From contig CAVYNG010000001.1 in NCBI GenBank assembly GCA_963769905.1, forward strand, positions 372,001 to 436,000: a DNA stretch of 64,000 bases, read 5' to 3'. The DNA comes from Bog-756 sp963769905 (GTDB lineage Bacteria; Actinomycetota; Acidimicrobiia; Acidimicrobiales; RAAP-2). The stretch's first letter is position 1, and each line of letters starts with the position of its first letter. The notes under the pieces are model-generated. The model saw only the letters and a list, made by a program, of their open reading frames with translations, was not told the origin of the DNA and ran no database searches. The position numbers were made by a program, and so were the translations under genes. Positions 55,625 through 63,685 of the stretch are shown here, in pieces.

Positions 55625-56605
55625 ATGCGTGCCGACCGCCTCGTCGCGATCCTGCTCCTCTTGCAACGCCGCAGCCAGGTGACCGCCGGGGAGGTGGCCG
55701 ACGAGCTCGAAGTGTCGGTGCGGACTGCCCGCCGCGACCTCGAGGCGCTGGCGATGGCGGGTGTCCCGGTGTACTCGGAGCGAGGCCGCGGCGGCGGATG
55801 GAGGCTGCTCGGGGCGGGCAAGACCGACCTCTCCGGCCTGACCGCCACCGAAGCGAGAGCCCTCTTCCTGGTGGCCGGCACCGCGGCCGGGGTCACCCCC
55901 GAAATCCGCGCCGCGCTGCGCAAGCTGGTCCGCGCCCTCCCCGAGAGCATGCGCGACGAAGCCGAGACGGCGAGCAGGTCGGTGGTCGTCGACCCGGGTG
56001 GGTGGGGACGCACGCCGCGTCCGCCCCGCCGGCCCGATCGTCTCGACGAGTTGGAAGCGGCGACCGCCGCGGAGGCTCAGGTGCGGCTCGGCTACCGCGA
56101 CCGGAACGGTGCGACCAGCAGCCGGGTCGTCGACCCGCTCGGCCTCGCGCAGAAGGGTCGCGTGTGGTACCTGATGGCCGGCACCGACGAGGGACAGCGC
56201 ACCTTCCGGATCGCTCGGGTCACCTCGGTCGAGCGAACCGGTCGGTCGGTGACCCGTCCACCCGGTTTCGATCTGGCCGAGTCGTGGCGGGACGTGGTCG
56301 AGCGCGTCGACCGGTTGCGCAGCCCGGTCGAGCTCGATCTGCTGGTCCGCGAGCCGCACATCGAGACGCTCCGTTGGATGTTCGACGACCAGGCGGTGGT
56401 GGGGGACACCGCGGCCGACGGTCGGACGCGGGTCCGGGTCCGCGGTCGGCGCGTCGACGTGCTCGCGGCACAGGTCGCAGGATTCGGCCGCGACGTCGAG
56501 GTGGTCGACCCACCGGCGGCGAGGAGGTTCCTGGCCGCGCTGGCCGGCCAGTTGCGCGAGATCTACGACGCCGACTTCGAAGCCGCGCCGACGGTCCGGC
56601 CGTGA
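55625..56605 (+). CDS. HTH_11 / WYL-domain transcriptional regulator
   Basis: 326 residues. N-terminal winged HTH MRADRLVAILLLLQRRSQVTAGEVADELEVSVRTARRDLEAL, then GVPVYSERGRGGGWRLL, a WYL domain around residues 140-210 (GLAQKGRVWYLMAGTDEGQRTFRIARVTSV, in which WYL is WYLMA and R-x-F-R is conserved), and a WCX C-terminus. WYL domains bind small ligands or nucleic acids. The start is fixed at the ATG at 55625, 19 bp after the palindrome. The following MDMPI-type gene is coupled by GTGA. Confidence 0.9.
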   Translation: MRADRLVAILLLLQRRSQVTAGEVADELEVSVRTARRDLEALAMAGVPVYSERGRGGGWRLLGAGKTDLSGLTATEARALFLVAGTAAGVTPEIRAALRKLVRALPESMRDEAETASRSVVVDPGGWGRTPRPPRRPDRLDELEAATAAEAQVRLGYRDRNGATSSRVVDPLGLAQKGRVWYLMAGTDEGQRTFRIARVTSVERTGRSVTRPPGFDLAESWRDVVERVDRLRSPVELDLLVREPHIETLRWMFDDQAVVGDTAADGRTRVRVRGRRVDVLAAQVAGFGRDVEVVDPPAARRFLAALAGQLREIYDADFEAAPTVRP

Positions 56606-57373
56606 GATCCGACCGAGCGATCACCGACCCGGTGCGCCGACGCCTGGTCGAGGCCTGTGCACTGCGCGCCACCGACGTCCTCGACGCGCTCGAGAAGCTC
56701 GACGACGCGTCGCTCGCATCGCCCTCCGCGCTCCCGGGCTGGAGCCGGCTGACCATCGTCTGCCACCTCCGATTCGGCGCAGAAGCGCTCGCCCGGATGA
56801 CAACCGCCACCCTCGAAGCGTCGTCCGGCGTCCTTCTACCCCGAGGGCCGCGCACGACAGCGCCCGCGCACGCTCGAGCCGAGGGATGGCGAGCGCCCCG
56901 TCGACGTCGTCGGCTCGCTGCGGCAGAGCGACCACCAACTTCAGGGTCTGTGGCGCGGCCTCACCGCCGAGGCTTGGAGTGCGACCGTCGTCGAACCAGA
57001 CGACAACCCCGACCTCGGGACGATCGACCTCGCCTGGCTGCCGTTGCTCCGACTCACCGAGCTCGAGGTCCACGGCGGTGATCTCCTCCTCGGGCTCGAC
57101 GCGCGGCGTGCCAACCACCGTGTTTTCGATACGGATCTGGAGGGGTCCTGGCTGCTCTCGGCCACGGACGGGCCCACCTATCGGGTGGAGGTCCGAGGCC
57201 GGTCGGTCGAGTCGCGACCGGTCGACGAGGGATCGCACGCGCAGGCGACCATCGAGGGTTCGAGCCGCGATCTGCTCGCTCTGCTGCTCGGCCGGCCCGG
57301 GTCGGAACCCCTGCGCCTGTGCGGCGACGTCGCCTTCGCTCGGCGCTTCGCGGACGCGTTCCCAGGCCCGTGA
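56602..57373 (+). pseudogene. MDMPI-family (maleylpyruvate isomerase-like) gene with a frameshift near 56819
   Basis: It starts at GTG 56602, overlapping the WYL stop. The N-terminal helical domain reads ATDVLDALEKLDDASLASPSALPGWSRLTIVCHLRFGAEALARM. The frame then derails after TATLE; the family continuation RPASFYPEGRARQRP is in the next frame, followed by VDVVGSLRQSDHQLQGLW, then TELEVHGGDLLLGL and the C-terminal MDMPI_C-like domain to 57373. Removing one C at ~56819 restores TATLEGRPASFYPEGR. So this is either a broken gene or a sequencing error. An intact product would be a ~256-residue mycothiol-dependent isomerase/transferase. It belongs to the same operon as the WYL gene. Confidence 0.75.
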
Positions 57374-57439
57374 GGGAAGAGGCCCTCCGTTCAGTGTGAA
57401 CAGTCGATGAACAAACCTTTCAACTGGCCTTTTTCCGAT

Positions 57440-57466
57440 TTCCGGCCGGAACCGCTGCTCTAGGAT
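57440..57466 (+). promoter_or_regulatory. Probable glnA promoter with palindrome
   Basis: TAGGAT at 57461-57466 is a good -10 box ~75 bases before the glnA start. TTCCGGCCGGAA (57440-57451), a perfect 12-bp palindrome, sits where the -35 would be and may be an operator. Confidence 0.45.
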
Positions 57467-57539
57467 TTGGGCTTCAGCAGTCCCATCAGTTCCCATCGGC
57501 AACCCTCGCGAGAGCTCGGGAGGGCAGAGGGGAGGCAGT

Positions 57540-58970
57540 GTGAAGGAGCGCACGGCAGCGGAAGTCGTACGGCTCGCGGCTGACGAGGGCGTGGAGATCG
57601 TCGACCTCAGGTTCTGCGACCTCCCCGGTCTCATGCAGCACTTTTCGGTCCCGGCCCACGAGCTGACCGAAGACTCGATGACCGAGGGATTCGGCTTCGA
57701 CGGCTCATCGATCCGCGGCTTCCAGCAGATCCACGAGTCGGACATGATCCTCTTGCCGGACACCTCGACCGCCGTCATCGACCCCTTCCGCGAACACAAG
57801 ACCCTCAACCTCAATTGCTTCGTCCACGACCCGATCACCCTCGAGCCCTACACACGGGACCCGCGCCACGTCGCGCTCAAGGCCGAGAAGCACCTGAAGT
57901 CGACCGGCATCGCCGACACCTCGTACTTCGGACCGGAGGCGGAGTTCTTCATCTTCGACAGCGTCCGCTTCTCCCAGGATTCGCACTCTGCCTTCTACGA
58001 GGTCGACTCACGGGAAGGCATCTGGAACTCGGGGAGTGACGAAGGGCCGGGCCCCAACCTCGGCTACAAACCCCGCCACAAGGAGGGGTACTTCCCGGTG
58101 CCGCCGATGGACCACTTCCAAGACCTCCGCTCGGAGATGATCCTGACCATGGAGCGGGCCGGCATCGAGATAGAGGTGCAGCACCACGAGGTCGGGACCG
58201 CCGGGCAGGCGGAGATCGACATGCGCTTCGACACCCTGCTCTCGATGGCGGACAAACTGATGCTCTACAAGTACATCGTGAAGAGCACCGCCCGAAACGC
58301 GGGGCTCACCGCGACGTTCATGCCGAAGCCCCTCTTCGAGGACAACGGTTCGGGTATGCACGTCCACCAGTCGCTCTGGAACCAGGGTCAGCCGCTCTTC
58401 TACTCGGAGTCGGCCTACGGGGGGCTCTCCGACATCGGTCGCTGGTACGTCGGTGGCATCCTTGCGCACGCCAGGTCGATCCTCGCGTTCGCGGCGCCGA
58501 CGACGAATTCGTACAAGCGGCTCGTTCCTGGCTACGAAGCGCCGGTGAACCTCGTCTACTCGCAGCGCAACCGTTCCGCGGCGTGCCGGATCCCGCTCTA
58601 CTCGAAGAGCCCCAAGGCCAAGCGGATCGAGTTCCGGTGCCCGGACCCCTCGTCGAACCCCTACCTCGCGTTCTCGGCGATGCTGATGGCCGGTCTCGAC
58701 GGCGTGGCCAACAAGCTCGAGCCGCCCGCGCCGGTCGACGAGGATCTCTTCGAGCTGTCGGAGCAGGAGCTCGGCAAGATCGCGCAGGTGCCCGCATCGC
58801 TCGACGAGGCGCTCCTGGCGTTGGAGGCCGATCACGCCTACCTGACGGCGGGCAACGTCTTCACCGACGACCTGATCGAGACCTGGATCGACTACAAGCG
58901 GCTCAACGAGATCGACGAAGTCCGCCTCCGCCCGCATCCCTGGGAGTTCATGCTCTACTACGACCTCTGA
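57540..58970 (+). CDS. glnA: Type I glutamine synthetase
   Basis: Forms glutamine from glutamate, ammonia and ATP; cytoplasmic dodecamer. 476 residues. The N-terminal beta-grasp domain has EIVDLRFCDLPGLMQHFSVPAHEL and GFGFDGSSIRGFQQIHESDM; the catalytic domain has YFGPEAEFFIFDSVRF (metal-binding Glu), QHHEVGTAGQAEIDMRFDTLL, KPLFEDNGSGMHVHQSLW, NRSAACRIP and KRIEFRCPDPSSNPYLAFSAML. The position of the regulatory adenylylation Tyr is Phe404, in DEDLFELSEQE where DLYEL is usual. GTG start with GGGGAGG upstream. A 14-bp hairpin follows the stop. Confidence 0.96.
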   Translation: MKERTAAEVVRLAADEGVEIVDLRFCDLPGLMQHFSVPAHELTEDSMTEGFGFDGSSIRGFQQIHESDMILLPDTSTAVIDPFREHKTLNLNCFVHDPITLEPYTRDPRHVALKAEKHLKSTGIADTSYFGPEAEFFIFDSVRFSQDSHSAFYEVDSREGIWNSGSDEGPGPNLGYKPRHKEGYFPVPPMDHFQDLRSEMILTMERAGIEIEVQHHEVGTAGQAEIDMRFDTLLSMADKLMLYKYIVKSTARNAGLTATFMPKPLFEDNGSGMHVHQSLWNQGQPLFYSESAYGGLSDIGRWYVGGILAHARSILAFAAPTTNSYKRLVPGYEAPVNLVYSQRNRSAACRIPLYSKSPKAKRIEFRCPDPSSNPYLAFSAMLMAGLDGVANKLEPPAPVDEDLFELSEQELGKIAQVPASLDEALLALEADHAYLTAGNVFTDDLIETWIDYKRLNEIDEVRLRPHPWEFMLYYDL

Positions 58971-59008
58971 GGCCCGCTGGGTCTCAGGGTGTCGACGGCG
59001 CGGCGGAC

Positions 59009-59044
59009 GGCATACTCCGGCCCGGACTTTGGCCGGAGTATGCC
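59009..59044 (+). terminator. 14-bp perfect-stem hairpin after glnA
   Basis: GGCATACTCCGGCC (59009-59022) and its complement (59031-59044) around an 8-base loop, 40 bp past the glnA stop and before the converging secreted-protein gene. No T-run follows; probably a bidirectional terminator. Confidence 0.65.
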
Positions 59045-59210
59045 CAGATCTGCTCGACCTGCCCTCCCCCGTCACACCCAAGCCCCGGCGTCGTCGTCTC
59101 CTGTCGTCGTGCCCGGAAAAGTTTGACAGCGACAAGCTTTTTTGGAATCGGGGTTCGGGACTGGACTGCCCGACGAGAACGCGGCGGACCGCCGGCCTGC
59201 TCAGCGCAAC

Positions 59211-60080
59211 TCAGCGCGGTCTGCGGAGCGGCCTCACCTTCCAGAGGAAGCGGGCGCTCGCCGAGTTGTAGGTGTCCGACACCGTCACGGTCACCCGTGA
59301 CCGCCCCCTCACGAGGGGGGTCCCCGAGATCAGGCCTGTCGCACCGTTGATCGAGAGCCCCGCCGGAAGGCCCGACGCGCGGTAGGTCAGGGTCTGGCCG
59401 GGCGAGGTGTCCGAGGCCCGTATCTGCACGCTCACCCCGCTGCCGGTCGCGAACGAGGTCTGACCGCCGGGATTGGCCACCGTGACCGGCGCCCAACACG
59501 ACGTCGGGGGCGTGAAGATGGGCGTGGTGACGACCGGCAGGTCCGAGGACGGGTTGATCTCGATGGTCGGGTTGCTCGGATCGGTCGGCGAGTTCCCGCG
59601 AGTCCAGGTGCTCTCACAGCCGAACAGGGCCTTCCGCTCGGGTTGGAGGAGCGAGGAAGCGTCACCGCCGGCCCACATGTCGAAGCGGTACAGGTGCGCG
59701 CTGTTCCAGGTCTGATCGCACTGCGAACACTCGTCCTCGTGAATGAAGTAGCGCTCCATGTAGGGGACGTAGATGATCGTGCACCAGCCGAGCTCGGCGA
59801 CGTCGGTCGCAAAGGTGATCGGGTCGGCGTAGGTGCCGGTGCCTCCCGCTTGGGAGTGGATGCACGGATGGGCGATGTCCGTTCCCGGCGGCGAATTGTC
59901 GACGTAGCCGTAGAGGGTCATGAAGGACTGGACGTTCGTCGTGGTCTGCGGAACGGCCGGCGGAGCCGCCGAACCCGCGGACGGCGCCGAGGCCACCAGT
60001 CCGATGCCGGCGGCCACGGCCACCAGCGCGGCGAGGACCCGAGCCCCACGCCGCACGGACCCATGAGTGCGTACCGCCAT
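59211..60080 (-). CDS. Secreted protein with C-terminal putative Ig (He_PIG) domain
   Basis: 289 residues. AAAGGGGG before the ATG; signal peptide RRGARVLAALVAVAAGIGLVASAPSAGSAA. The central ~110 residues (FMTLYGYVDNSPPGTDIAHP, AGGTGTYADPITFATDVAEL, IIYVPYMERYFIHEDECSQC, HLYRFDMWAGGD) have six to seven Cys and the look of a double-psi beta-barrel or 3D-type secreted domain. The last ~80 residues (LTYRASGLPAGLSINGATGLISGTP) are a cadherin-like putative Ig domain. Function unknown; surface or extracellular. The 240-bp gap up to glnA holds the hairpin. Confidence 0.75.
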   Translation of the reverse strand: MAVRTHGSVRRGARVLAALVAVAAGIGLVASAPSAGSAAPPAVPQTTTNVQSFMTLYGYVDNSPPGTDIAHPCIHSQAGGTGTYADPITFATDVAELGWCTIIYVPYMERYFIHEDECSQCDQTWNSAHLYRFDMWAGGDASSLLQPERKALFGCESTWTRGNSPTDPSNPTIEINPSSDLPVVTTPIFTPPTSCWAPVTVANPGGQTSFATGSGVSVQIRASDTSPGQTLTYRASGLPAGLSINGATGLISGTPLVRGRSRVTVTVSDTYNSASARFLWKVRPLRRPR

Positions 60081-60204
60081 CGGTCCCCCTTTTCCGAACC
60101 GATGCTAACCAGTCGACCGGCTGGCGCGCCGGGGCGGGATGAGGAAGCCGGGACTTCGGGTGTGGGCCCTCTACGGTCGGCCCTGATCGACGACCGGAGG
60201 GTCC

Positions 60205-61242
60205 TCACCCATCGGCCGCCGCCTTCGATCCGCTCGGCGTGCCGCGTGTGGCGAGCCAGCGATGGAGCCCGGCCGCGTTCGAGTGCACCCCGTTCATCAC
60301 CTCCAGCTTCTCGCGGTGCTCAGGGGCCACACCGTCCATGTCCGACTCGAATTCGGTGGCGAGCGCGGTCGCGATGTCTCCGCCGTCCCTGAACGCTGCC
60401 TCCGCCACCTCCGCCCATCGCCGAAGTGTCCCGTCGGCCTGCTCGAGGATCTCGAGCGGCTCGGGAAGCAGTCCGTAGTGGGCGAGGGCGAGGGAGGTCG
60501 GGCGGCGTTCGGTGAACCGCTGCAGCGAGTGGAGGGCCAGGTCGAGATCGAAATCGGGCGGCGGCGTGGACGGGCGAAGGACTCCACCGTCCGGCAGCTT
60601 CACCCCCACCGCGTCGCCGGCGAAGAGGACGCCGCTCAGGGTGTCGTGGAGCGCGACGTGGTGCTTGGCATGGCCGGGCGAATCGACAGCGACCAACGAG
60701 CGGGACGGACCGACCGGGATCTCCTCGCCGTCCTCGAGGACGTGGATGCGCTCGACCGGCGTGGGGTCGAGCCGCCCGTAGAGCGAGTCGAGCAGGGGTC
60801 CGTAGACCCGAGCCGCCGAATCGACGAGCCTCGTCGGGTCGGCCAGGTGCCGTGCACCCTTCTCGTGCACGTAGACGGTTGCCTTCGGGAATGCTCGCGC
60901 CACGTCGCCCACCCCGCCGGCGTGATCGAGGTGGATGTGGGTGACCACCACTCCGGCGAGGTCTTCTGCCGCCAATCCGACGCGGGCCAACTGGTCCAAG
61001 AGGGTCGGCACCGAACTCTGGCTGCCGGTCTCGACGAGCACCGGCGCGCTCCCCTCGATCAGGTAACCGGCCGTGACTCGCCGCCATCCGCCGAGCAGGG
61101 TGTCGATCTCGATCACCCCGTCCGCGACGCTGACGCCCGCACCGGGGCTCGACGTGTCGCCAGGCTCGAACGGATGGCCGTGAGGAAAGTGGTGCCCCCG
61201 TTCCTCCGCGGCGCCCGGACCACGGCGGCCGCCTGCGGGCAT
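60205..61242 (-). CDS. MBL-fold metallo-hydrolase
   Basis: 345 residues. Metallo-beta-lactamase fold: YLIEGSAPVLVETGSQSSV, the metal motif VVTHIHLDHAGGVG (HxHxDH), VAVDSPGHAKHHVALHD with the third His, VLFAGDAVGVKL (bridging Asp), and LALAHYGLLP. C-terminal helical region. The group resembles glyoxalase II/quorum-quenching-like hydrolases, but the substrate is open. Its ATG overlaps the GH15 stop as TGATG, so it is translated with the GH15 gene. The N-terminal ~35 residues (PAGGRRGPGAAEERGHHFPHG) are low-complexity. Confidence 0.83.
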   Translation of the reverse strand: MPAGGRRGPGAAEERGHHFPHGHPFEPGDTSSPGAGVSVADGVIEIDTLLGGWRRVTAGYLIEGSAPVLVETGSQSSVPTLLDQLARVGLAAEDLAGVVVTHIHLDHAGGVGDVARAFPKATVYVHEKGARHLADPTRLVDSAARVYGPLLDSLYGRLDPTPVERIHVLEDGEEIPVGPSRSLVAVDSPGHAKHHVALHDTLSGVLFAGDAVGVKLPDGGVLRPSTPPPDFDLDLALHSLQRFTERRPTSLALAHYGLLPEPLEILEQADGTLRRWAEVAEAAFRDGGDIATALATEFESDMDGVAPEHREKLEVMNGVHSNAAGLHRWLATRGTPSGSKAAADG

Positions 61243-63614
61243 CAGCGGGTGCGCGTCCCGCGCTTCGAGGACGACCCGGACGCTGTCTTGGCCGTGCGCT
61301 TCGACGCCGCGTTGGCCGTGCGCTTGGACGCCGTCTTCGCCGTGCTCTTCGACGCGCGCTTTGCAGGCGTCGCCCCTCCGCCCGCTTCAACCTTTGCCGC
61401 AGTCTTCGAACCCGAGTTGCCGCGGCGCTTCGAACCGTTCTTCGAACCGATGCCTGCCCGCTGCGCGGCGGTCTTCTTGGTCATCGCCTTCTTGGTCGGT
61501 GCCTTCCCGGTCGTCCTCGGGGCGATCGCCTGGACGCCTCCCGGAGTCTTCACCGCAGGCGCTTTCGTCGAACGCGGCCTGCCGACCGCGCCGCGCCATC
61601 GCGGGTAGAGCCTGTCTTGGTTCTGCTCCCCCCTGTCGGCCGACGCCTCATCGGTGTTGTCGCTCGACGCCGCAACCGCCTCGACCAGCTGGGAGACCTC
61701 GGGGGTCCCACTTCGGGCCACGCGTTGCACCAACCTGGCAAGCATGGCCCACGCGGCCTGTCCTCTTCCCCCGCCCACCATCGTGCTCTTCCTACGTCCC
61801 ATCGCCTGACGTGCGAGCCCGAGCACGACGTGGTCGGAAGTCGGCTTCTCCTGGCCGGTGAGCTTGGAAGCGGAGTTGACGAGCGACACGTGGGAGAACG
61901 CCTGGGGGAAGTTGCCCACCAGGCGACCTGCCACTGGGTCGTACTCCTCCGAGAGCAGGCCGAGGTCGTTGCGAAGCGCCAGCAGCCGTTCGAACAACTT
62001 GCGCGAGTCATGTTCGCGCCCGATCATCGACAGGCAGTCGGCCAGCCAGAACGAACAGGCAAGGAACGCGCCCTCGCGGCCGCTCAGACCGTCGACCTCA
62101 CCGGTGTCGACGGTCCGGTAGCGGAGCACGAAGTCACCCTCCATCAGCTCCCGCTCGATCGCCTCGATCGTGCCTTTGACCCGAGGGTCCTGGGCGGGAA
62201 GAAAGCCCATCAACGGGATCATCAGCAGGCTCGCGTCGAGCTCGTCCGAACCGTAGTACTGGGTGAAGCAACCCTTCTTGGCGTTGTAGCCCTCGTTGCA
62301 GACCTGGTCGAAGATCTCCTGGCGAGTCGCCTTCCACCGATCGAGCGGGCCTTCGGCGCCGTACTCCTCGATGGTCTTGATCGCCCGGTCGATCGCGACC
62401 CAGGCCATCACCTTCGAGTGGGTGAAGTGGCGCCTCGGCCCGCGCACCTCCCAGATCCCGTCGTCCGGCTCACGCCATCCCGACTCGAGGAAGTCCATGA
62501 GCGCCAGCTGGAGCTGCCAGGCGGGGCTCTCTCCCATGGCGTCCTGCTGCGCAGATTCGTAGAGCGCCGACATCACCTCGCCGTACACGTCGAGCTGGAA
62601 CTGTCCCGCAGCCGCGTTGCCGATGCGCACCGGGGTCGACGCCTCGTAACCCGAGAGCCAGTTCACCTCCCACTCGTCCAATCGGCGCTCTCCCCCCGCG
62701 CCATACATGATCTGCATCTGGGACGGGTCGCCGGCGACCGCCCGGAGCAGCCAGCTGCGCCACTGCATGGCTTCCTCGTAGAACCCACCCCGCATGAGGG
62801 ACTCGAGGGTGAGGGTCGCGTCGCGGAGCCAGCAGAACCGGTAATCCCAGTTGCGTGCTCCGCCGAGCGCCTCAGGCAGCGAGGTGGTGGCGGCCGCGAC
62901 GATTCCTCCGGTCGGCTGGTAGGTGAGCGCCTTGAGAGTGATCAAGGACCGGATGACAGCTTCGCGGTATTCGCCTTCGTAGGTGCAGTGCGAGGCCCAG
63001 TCCTTCCACCAGAGCTCGGTGTCCTCGATCACGAACCGCGCGTCGGCCGGTCGGGGAGGGTCTTCGTTCGCCGCGTACCACGAAAGGTAGAAGGGCACCC
63101 GCTGGCCCTCCGAGACGGTGAACTCGCCCACCGTCGAGAGGTCCTGTCCCTTGGTGGCGATCGGCGTCCAGAGCAGGAGCGCGTCCGGTCCGGCGATCGC
63201 GGTCAGTGTCCCGTCGACGCGCCGCACCCACGGGACGATCTGGCCGTACCCGAAGCGGATGGTGAGCACCATCTCCATGGTGACCTGCCCGCGCACTCCC
63301 TCGACCAGCCGAACCACTTCGGGGTTCTTCTCGCGAATGGGCATGCAGTCGATGATCCGGACGGTGCCCTCGTCGGTGACGAACTCGGTCTCGAGGACGA
63401 GCGAGTCGCCACGGTAGTGCCGGTGGGTCGCGGTCACCGCACCCTTCGGCGCGATCTTCCACGAGCCGTTGTCGTCGTCCCCGAGCAGCTTCGCGAAGCA
63501 GGCGGCCGAATCGAAGCGCGGGAAGCACAGCCAGTCCATCGATCCGTCCCGGCCGATGAGCGCGACCGTGTGGAGGTCGCCGATGATCCCGTAGTCCTCG
63601 ATCGGAAGCGCCAT
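61242..63614 (-). CDS. GH15 glucoamylase/trehalase-like enzyme with histone-H1-like tail
   Basis: 790 residues. Residues 1-~650 are a GH15 protein: DYGIIGDLHTVALIGRDGSMDWLCFPRFDS (family N-terminal signature), RNWDYRFCWLRDATLTLESL with the catalytic-region WDYRFCWLRD, GNAAAGQFQLDVYGEVM, EEYDPVAGRLVGNFPQAFSHV with the general base. Actinobacterial members include trehalases and alpha-glucan hydrolases. Residues ~690-790 are a Lys/Ala/Thr/Ser-rich tail with repeated SKRTAKTA units (TKKAMTKKTAAQR, SKSTAKTASKRTANAASKR), like histone H1/HupB tails. The ATG lies six bases after TAGACA; the stop overlaps the MBL gene as TGATG. Confidence 0.86.
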   Translation of the reverse strand: MALPIEDYGIIGDLHTVALIGRDGSMDWLCFPRFDSAACFAKLLGDDDNGSWKIAPKGAVTATHRHYRGDSLVLETEFVTDEGTVRIIDCMPIREKNPEVVRLVEGVRGQVTMEMVLTIRFGYGQIVPWVRRVDGTLTAIAGPDALLLWTPIATKGQDLSTVGEFTVSEGQRVPFYLSWYAANEDPPRPADARFVIEDTELWWKDWASHCTYEGEYREAVIRSLITLKALTYQPTGGIVAAATTSLPEALGGARNWDYRFCWLRDATLTLESLMRGGFYEEAMQWRSWLLRAVAGDPSQMQIMYGAGGERRLDEWEVNWLSGYEASTPVRIGNAAAGQFQLDVYGEVMSALYESAQQDAMGESPAWQLQLALMDFLESGWREPDDGIWEVRGPRRHFTHSKVMAWVAIDRAIKTIEEYGAEGPLDRWKATRQEIFDQVCNEGYNAKKGCFTQYYGSDELDASLLMIPLMGFLPAQDPRVKGTIEAIERELMEGDFVLRYRTVDTGEVDGLSGREGAFLACSFWLADCLSMIGREHDSRKLFERLLALRNDLGLLSEEYDPVAGRLVGNFPQAFSHVSLVNSASKLTGQEKPTSDHVVLGLARQAMGRRKSTMVGGGRGQAAWAMLARLVQRVARSGTPEVSQLVEAVAASSDNTDEASADRGEQNQDRLYPRWRGAVGRPRSTKAPAVKTPGGVQAIAPRTTGKAPTKKAMTKKTAAQRAGIGSKNGSKRRGNSGSKTAAKVEAGGGATPAKRASKSTAKTASKRTANAASKRTAKTASGSSSKRGTRTR

Positions 63615-63620
63615 GGCCCC

Positions 63621-63626
63621 TGTCTA
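63621..63626 (-). promoter_or_regulatory. Possible -10 element TAGACA of the GH15 gene
   Basis: TAGACA (minus strand) lies six bases before the ATG at 63614; the final A departs from the TANNNT pattern, so it is a weaker case. Confidence 0.35.
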
Positions 63627-63685
63627 GTCGGTCTCGTCCTCGGAACCGGCGGCGGCCTCGCCTCCGAAGCTCCCGAGCGGAGCGG

